From assembly GCA_029718625.1 (NCBI GenBank), contig CM056387.1:39868945-39932944 (forward strand): a stretch of 64,000 bases of DNA, in the 5' to 3' direction. Position numbers and translations under genes: made by a program. Shown in pieces: positions 58,791 to 64,000 of the stretch. Position 1 is the first letter of the stretch, and each line of letters opens with the position of its first letter. The notes under the pieces were generated by a model. The model was not told where the DNA came from and made no database searches. It was given only the letters and a program-made list of their open reading frames with translations. Origin of the DNA: Synaphobranchus kaupii. Taxonomy: Eukaryota; Chordata; Actinopteri; Anguilliformes; Synaphobranchidae.

Positions 58791-59369
58791 ACTCCAGACA
58801 GCAGAAATTACATGGAGATGAGAGAGAGAAAGAGAGAAGGCTGGATGTCAGATATGAAAAGGTCTCCCATGTTGGTGCGCTACCCTATAATTAAACCCAA
58901 ATTCCATTACCATGCCCCGTCTTCAGCAGAATTTACAGCTCATTAAAAGGGAGAGTGAAGTAACCCAGCGCTCTTCAGACTCCTCCTGCCCCTCCCCCGC
59001 CCCACCCCCGCCCCACCCCCGCCCTGGGGATAATCATGTGGGCCGTAATTAGTCCATATTCCACTGCCACACACTCACCTAATCCATTTACCGCTCCCTC
59101 TCTTCCCTCATCTGCAAACAATCTAATTGTCATGGTAATGAAGGTAAGAGCATAAAATTGGGACTGAAATAACATTATCTACCGCCTCCCCTCCGTCTCT
59201 TCCTGAAATAACTCCTGACAGCAACGGCCCTCTCAGCACTAGTCTCTTAACGAGGGCTATGGCAGCCCTACACCCCCCCCCCCCCCCCAATGTTTGGCCT
59301 TTGTGTCCAGGTAACAGCCAATACTGTGGCAGGGGATGGGCGGGGTTACAGAGTCCAGAGTAAACTGTA

Positions 59370-59850
59370 GAGTTCAGCCTTACAGAGTCTCAGTCTTTAA
59401 ACTGTAGAGTCCTGTCTTACAGAGCCTCAGTCTTTAAACTGTAGAGTCCTGTCTTACAGAGCCTCAGTCTTTAAACTGTAGAGTTCAGTCTTACAGAGCC
59501 TCAGTCTTTAAACTGTAGAGTTCAGTCTTACAGAGCCTCAGTCTTTAAACTGTAGAGTTCAGTCTTACAGAGCCTCAGTCTTTAAACTGTAGAGTTCAGT
59601 CTTACAGAGCCTCAGTCTTTAAACTGTAGAGTTCAGTCTTACAGAGCCTCAGTCTTTAAACGGTAGAGTCCTGTCTTACAGAACCTCAGTCTTTAAACTG
59701 TAGAGTTCAGTCTTACAGAGCCTCAGTCTTTAAACTGTAGAGTTCAGTCTTACAGAACCTCAGTCTTTAAACTGTAGAGTCTTGTCTTACAGAGCCTCAG
59801 GCTTTAAACTGTAGAGTCCTGTCTTACAGAGCCTCGGTTCGTAAACTTTA
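59370..59850. repeat. 37-bp minisatellite, 13 copies
   Basis: Unit GAGTTCAGTCTTACAGAGCC plus TCAGTCTTTAAACTGTA, with a TTCAG/TCCTG alternation among copies. The last copy is diverged. Confidence 0.94.
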
Positions 59851-59859
59851 GAGTGCTGC

Positions 59860-61560
59860 CTATGTCAAAGTAGCATATAAATTCCTAAGTAATTTCTGAA
59901 GCAGGTAAAACATCTTTATTATCATAGCATAACATATTTATAAATAATATATTAGCATGTCTGCAATAATGTTCATTAGAGTTGAACCTACACTTCACAT
60001 TTCAGAATAATCTTTATGAACAATAAGTCATTCATATATATATTTTGTATTATTGTATTTGCTTACAAAGGATTTATACAAATGTTACAACATGCTAATA
60101 GGGAAAATACACATCCCTCATTTTTGGTGCAATGAACCAAAATATTTACACAAGACTTGACAAACATTGAGAAAATTAACTTGTTAAACCAGACAAATCT
60201 AAGGCCAACTGTGGCATGTTTAATTCTCAGTGGTTTTTAGAATCCAAACTGTAAAACTGTCAAAGGCTTTAGACGATATGGAAATGTGCTGATATATAAC
60301 TACCTGATATATCTTTATAAATCGAGAGCCAAAAGGCCCTCAGAAGTACTGTGAGCAGAGATGAAAAATCAACACAATCTAAGCAATCTCAAAACATCAG
60401 CAAACCTCAGGACTTTACACTTTTTAGACAGTGTTTTGATACATGTGAAGACTGCTTCATTATTTTGTGAGATTTATCATCTAAAACTACATTAAATCCA
60501 TCTCCCATAATAAAGGGAATGGTTTGCCATTAAGATCATTCATCAATGCTGTTTAACACATGGCAATGATTTATAACAGGCACAGATACAAGCAGTGTCT
60601 TATCCATACATCCTTTTCACATGCGTATATCAATATGAAATTGAAAAAATAATTATATATGTAACATATCCTGATATATTCTCTGATACATAGCTGCAGT
60701 ATATACTCAATACACCTGTTAAATATATCCTCAGTTCTAATGTTTCCATATGATCAAAATTAACAATAAGTGTAAAGAAAAAATAATAGGACACCATAAC
60801 TGTTTTTCTACTGGGGGGGAACAGTAATCAGCTGCTATATTATCATTATTAAACCACTACAGTTGGACATTTTGCCACAACTTCAAAGGTTTTGCACAAT
60901 TACTTGTCATACTGTTCCCCAAAAAAAGTGGTCATGGAAAAAAGGCTTTGCTGTAAATGTTCCCGTGCAGGGGCTTGTATTTTGATAAAGTCTGTGGACT
61001 TCTTTTCCCCCTCAGTTTGGCCTGAAACCTCACTTCCTTCATTGGCTAAACTGTCCTTGGCCCAAACCAATTAATGCCAAGCATTTTGCATTTAATCCAG
61101 CCACCGCTTCAACTTCATTTAGCGTAACATCGCCTTGTGTATTTCCTCATGAGAGGATACATTAGGATTAAATCTTATTAGTGCTGGGATTGTTCCCTGT
61201 GCAATAGATCACAACATGACATGGCTGTCTACGGTTATGAGCAGAAATTGCTTAACAGACCTTGCTGTAACCACACAGTCAGTATCACACACTCAGACGA
61301 GGCAGACATTTTCATACACCCACATTTTCACACACCCACTCGCAAATTAGCACCGGTATGCTCTCACGCAGACACGCGCAGACAAATCCGCATGTTCACA
61401 CACGGACATACCTGCATGGTGATAAATATGGGGAGGATCAAAAATATATATATATATTTTTAAACTCACAACTCTCACTGCTAGTAGGTACCAAACTGAG
61501 ATAGATAACACAATACACAATAGGTTACACAATCCGAATAATGACAGGAATGACTAGGAT
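59860..61560. other. AT-rich single-copy stretch, no gene seen
   Basis: No coding or repeat structure apart from short CA tracts near 61310-61420. Could include conserved non-coding sequence (for example around 61060-61170), but this is not demonstrable here. Confidence 0.3.
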
Positions 61561-62284
61561 TGCCTTACCTTTTCCAAATGATTCTAATAATAATTTCATC
61601 ACACACCTGTGTGTACCTGTGTGTGTGCTGCTCCTGTGTGCACCTGTGTGTACCTGTGCTGCTCCTCACAGAGTGTTTATCCTGCAAACAGGAAGTCCTG
61701 CATCTGAGACATACGGAGGCTTCACGCCCCTGTAACATTCAATCCGTCTCCGTGGATACTGACTGCGTGCACGGGGGGGGGGGGGGGGTACATGCGGGAC
61801 CGCGGTCGGAGACGACACAGGCTGAGGTGGACTAAAACGCCGTTAGATGCGGAGAGCGGAGAGGGGCTTGGGGCTGAAGAGCAGACTCGAGGCGTCATCT
61901 GGCCATCGCTCAAATGACACATCCCATTACACCAGCTGAAAGAGAATTAGTTTTGGAGTGTTGGGAGCACATCTACATTAGAGCCACGGGGAGGCACGTG
62001 TGCAGGCTAGCGGCACGGTACGGAGAGGGCGCTAACCGCATTTACCGCTAACATCGCAATAAAGCGCGACGAGAGGCGGTGTTCAGCTCCTAATTCACCT
62101 GTAATGAGGTGTGCGCTCCCCTGCGGACCTCCTGCGCACCCCCGCACCTCCTGCGCTCCGCAGACGTAGATGAGAGGGAGGAGCCGCCCTGATATAATCG
62201 CTCTGTTTACAGAAGAAAGAAAACACCAAGATGGAGGAGATGTTCAGAGGAGGTGGGATGTCAGTCAATATCTTTCCATTCTCA

Positions 62285-62580
62285 ATGGCACAAATAGAGT
62301 ACAAGGACACACATACAAATACAGACACACATGCGCGCGCATACGGACACACGCACACTTACACACACACACATGCACACACGCACACTTACACACACAC
62401 ATGCGCACGCATACACACACGCATACAAACATGTACACATACACACATACGTACATACATATGCACACGCACATACATACACACGTACATACATATGCAC
62501 ACGCACATACATACACACGTACACACGTTACGCAGACATGCACACGCACACACGTGTGGGCCCAGATTCACATGCACAAA
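62285..62580. repeat. (CACA/ACAT)n complex microsatellite
   Basis: Mixed CACACATGCACACGCACAC and ACATACATATGCACACGCAC blocks. The phrase TACATACATATGCACACGCA occurs twice. False His/Thr and Cys/Val frames on both strands. Confidence 0.9.
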
Positions 62581-63277
62581 CACAAAACCCAGCGAAATCC
62601 ATTTTGGTCCCATTTTCAAACTAATTGAAAAAAACTGTCAAAAAAATAATGTTTTCACAGAATGATATTGATTCCAGTGTAAATATGATCAACATGGAAA
62701 ACCCCTGTGAACAGAGGCTGTCACTTCAGCCAGAAAAAACAAGCTTGAGTCAAGCTGAGAGCATGGTTTACGAGGACACTGGGAATACATTTAACTAAGA
62801 AGAGCATTAAAGCTAATTACACTTGTTAGCTGTTTGCACTGTAGAGAGCACACTGCCTGATTTAACATTTTAAAGTACATCCTCTCCTGCACTCCATTCT
62901 GTCTCTGGCCATTTTTATTTCCATTAAAATATACAAAAAATATTCACATTCACAGCTCTTTTCTTACAGCACACAGTTGCGATCTTCTGAAGGCATCAAT
63001 AATCTTGTCATGAAATTATGATATTTTCAACCATGAACCCAGAGAATGTGGCCATGGAGCGTAAGGAATTTTAAGCATGCGGCCTCCGGACAGAATTTAA
63101 TTTTATTTAAAGTTTTTATTTTAATCATATAACACTTCTGAATTTCTTACATTAGCCCTATAGCATGTACAGACACAAAGCAAAGTGATGTCTCCCCAGA
63201 TATTTTTTAACTCAATGAGACTAACCTGGTTAAAGGTCAAATAATGCATCACATCTCCAAAGAATTCACATTTCAGA

Positions 63278-63319
63278 TTTTAGGCATTTAGCTGACACTC
63301 TTATCCAGAGCATTTTTTT
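63278..63319 (-). mobile_element. SINE 3' tail, minus orientation
   Basis: TTTTAGGCATTTAGCTGACA followed by CTCTTATCCAGAGCATTTTT is the reversed L2-type tail of the local SINE family. It leads directly into the 49-bp array. Confidence 0.75.
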
Positions 63320-64000
63320 ACATAGTGTCCATTTCTACAGCTGGATATATACTGAAGCAATGCAGGTTACATAGTGTCCATTTCTACAGCTGGATATATA
63401 CTGAAGCTATGCAGGTTACATAGTGTCCATTTCTACAGCTGGATATATACTGAAGCAATGCAGGTTACATAGTGTCCATTTCTACAGCTGGATATATACT
63501 GAAGCAATGCAGGTTACATAGTGTCCATTTCTACAGCTGGATATATACTGAAGCGATGCAGGTTACATAGTGTCCATTTCTACAGCTGGATATATACTGA
63601 AGCGATGCAGGTTACATAGTGTCCATTTCTACAGCTGGATATATACTGAAGCAATGCAGGTTACATAGTGTCCATTTCTACAGCTGGATATATACTGAAG
63701 CTATGCAGGTTACATAGTGTCCATTTCTACAGCTGGATATATACTGAAGCAATGCAGGTTACATAGTGTCCATTTCTACAGCTGGATATATACTGAAGCA
63801 ATGCAGGTTACATAGTGTCCATTTCTACAGCTGGATATATACTGAAGCAATGCAGGTTACATAGTATCCATTTCTACAGCTGGATATATACTGAAGCGAT
63901 GCAGGTTACATAGTGTCCATTTCTACAGCTGGATATATACTGAAGCGATGCAGGTTACATAGTGTCCATTTCTACAGCTGGATATATACTGAAGCGATGC
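63320..64000 (-). repeat. 49-bp minisatellite amplified from the SINE body, runs off the window
   Basis: About 14 copies of a unit ACATAGTGTCCATTTCTACA, GCTGGATATATACTGAAGCA, ATGCAGGTT. It corresponds to the middle of the SINE copy at 27695-27896 (ACATAAAATCAATTTATACA, ACTGGATATATACTGAAGCA, ATTCAGGTT) and sits in register between the SINE tail and, presumably, its head beyond the window. Copies differ almost only at GAAGC[A/G/T]A. Confidence 0.92.

Noticed and set aside
1..64000. CRISPR array or bacterial defence system suggested by the many direct repeats
   Set aside because: The repeats are contiguous tandem units without unique spacers, and the genes are vertebrate.

Overview
This is teleost fish nuclear DNA. 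It carries vertebrate RAG1 with protein-coding introns, which is the teleost gene form, intronless-coding RAG2, tRNA-headed SINEs with L2-type tails, a Tc1-type foldback transposon with the terminal motif common in fish, and a Penelope-like retroelement. The coding exons are very GC-rich (CTG, CTC, GCC and CGG codons dominate) and lie in AT-rich non-coding DNA. The species cannot be fixed from the sequence.

Gene block, about 2.5-24.3 kb. From left to right I read: (1) a minus-strand gene that I identify from conserved peptides in its exons as the intraflagellar-transport-associated protein gene IFTAP (C11orf74/NWC). Its last coding exon is at 3018-3107, inner exons are near 5.7, 9.3 and 9.7 kb, and a likely 5' exon and promoter lie at about 13.3 kb. 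(2) RAG2, plus strand, 13742-15337, complete in one coding exon. (3) RAG1, minus strand, three coding exons (24209-23893, 22988-21850, 20310-18545) that join in frame to 1073 residues. The order IFTAP <- | RAG2 -> <- RAG1 matches the mammalian RAG locus. RAG1 and RAG2 form the V(D)J recombinase. IFTAP is a ciliary trafficking factor that shares the RAG2 upstream region.

The right-hand 40 kb (about 24.3-64 kb) contains no exon I can recognise. It holds minisatellites, microsatellites, SINE copies, small DNA transposons, a Penelope-like insertion with a visible target-site duplication, a 500-base run of N, and AT-rich single-copy stretches that may hold conserved non-coding elements. TRAF6, expected upstream of RAG1 from mammalian synteny, was not recognised.

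The most unusual feature is the density of minisatellites. I count about 20 arrays with units of 22-67 bp, covering more than 9 kb. At least three appear to have arisen from transposable elements. The 2.4-kb array at 44.3-46.7 kb is an amplified tRNA-like head of the local SINE, running straight into the rest of that SINE. The 49-bp array at 63.3-64 kb is an amplified middle segment of the same SINE family. The 43-bp array at 52.1-52.5 kb is an amplified DNA-transposon end plus flank. Other notable items are a 1.17-kb element that is a near-complete palindrome (7038-8203), a CCAAT-box minisatellite beside a cluster of NF-E2/Nrf2-type sites (0.7-1.4 kb), and a ZNF143/THAP11-type promoter motif between IFTAP and RAG2.
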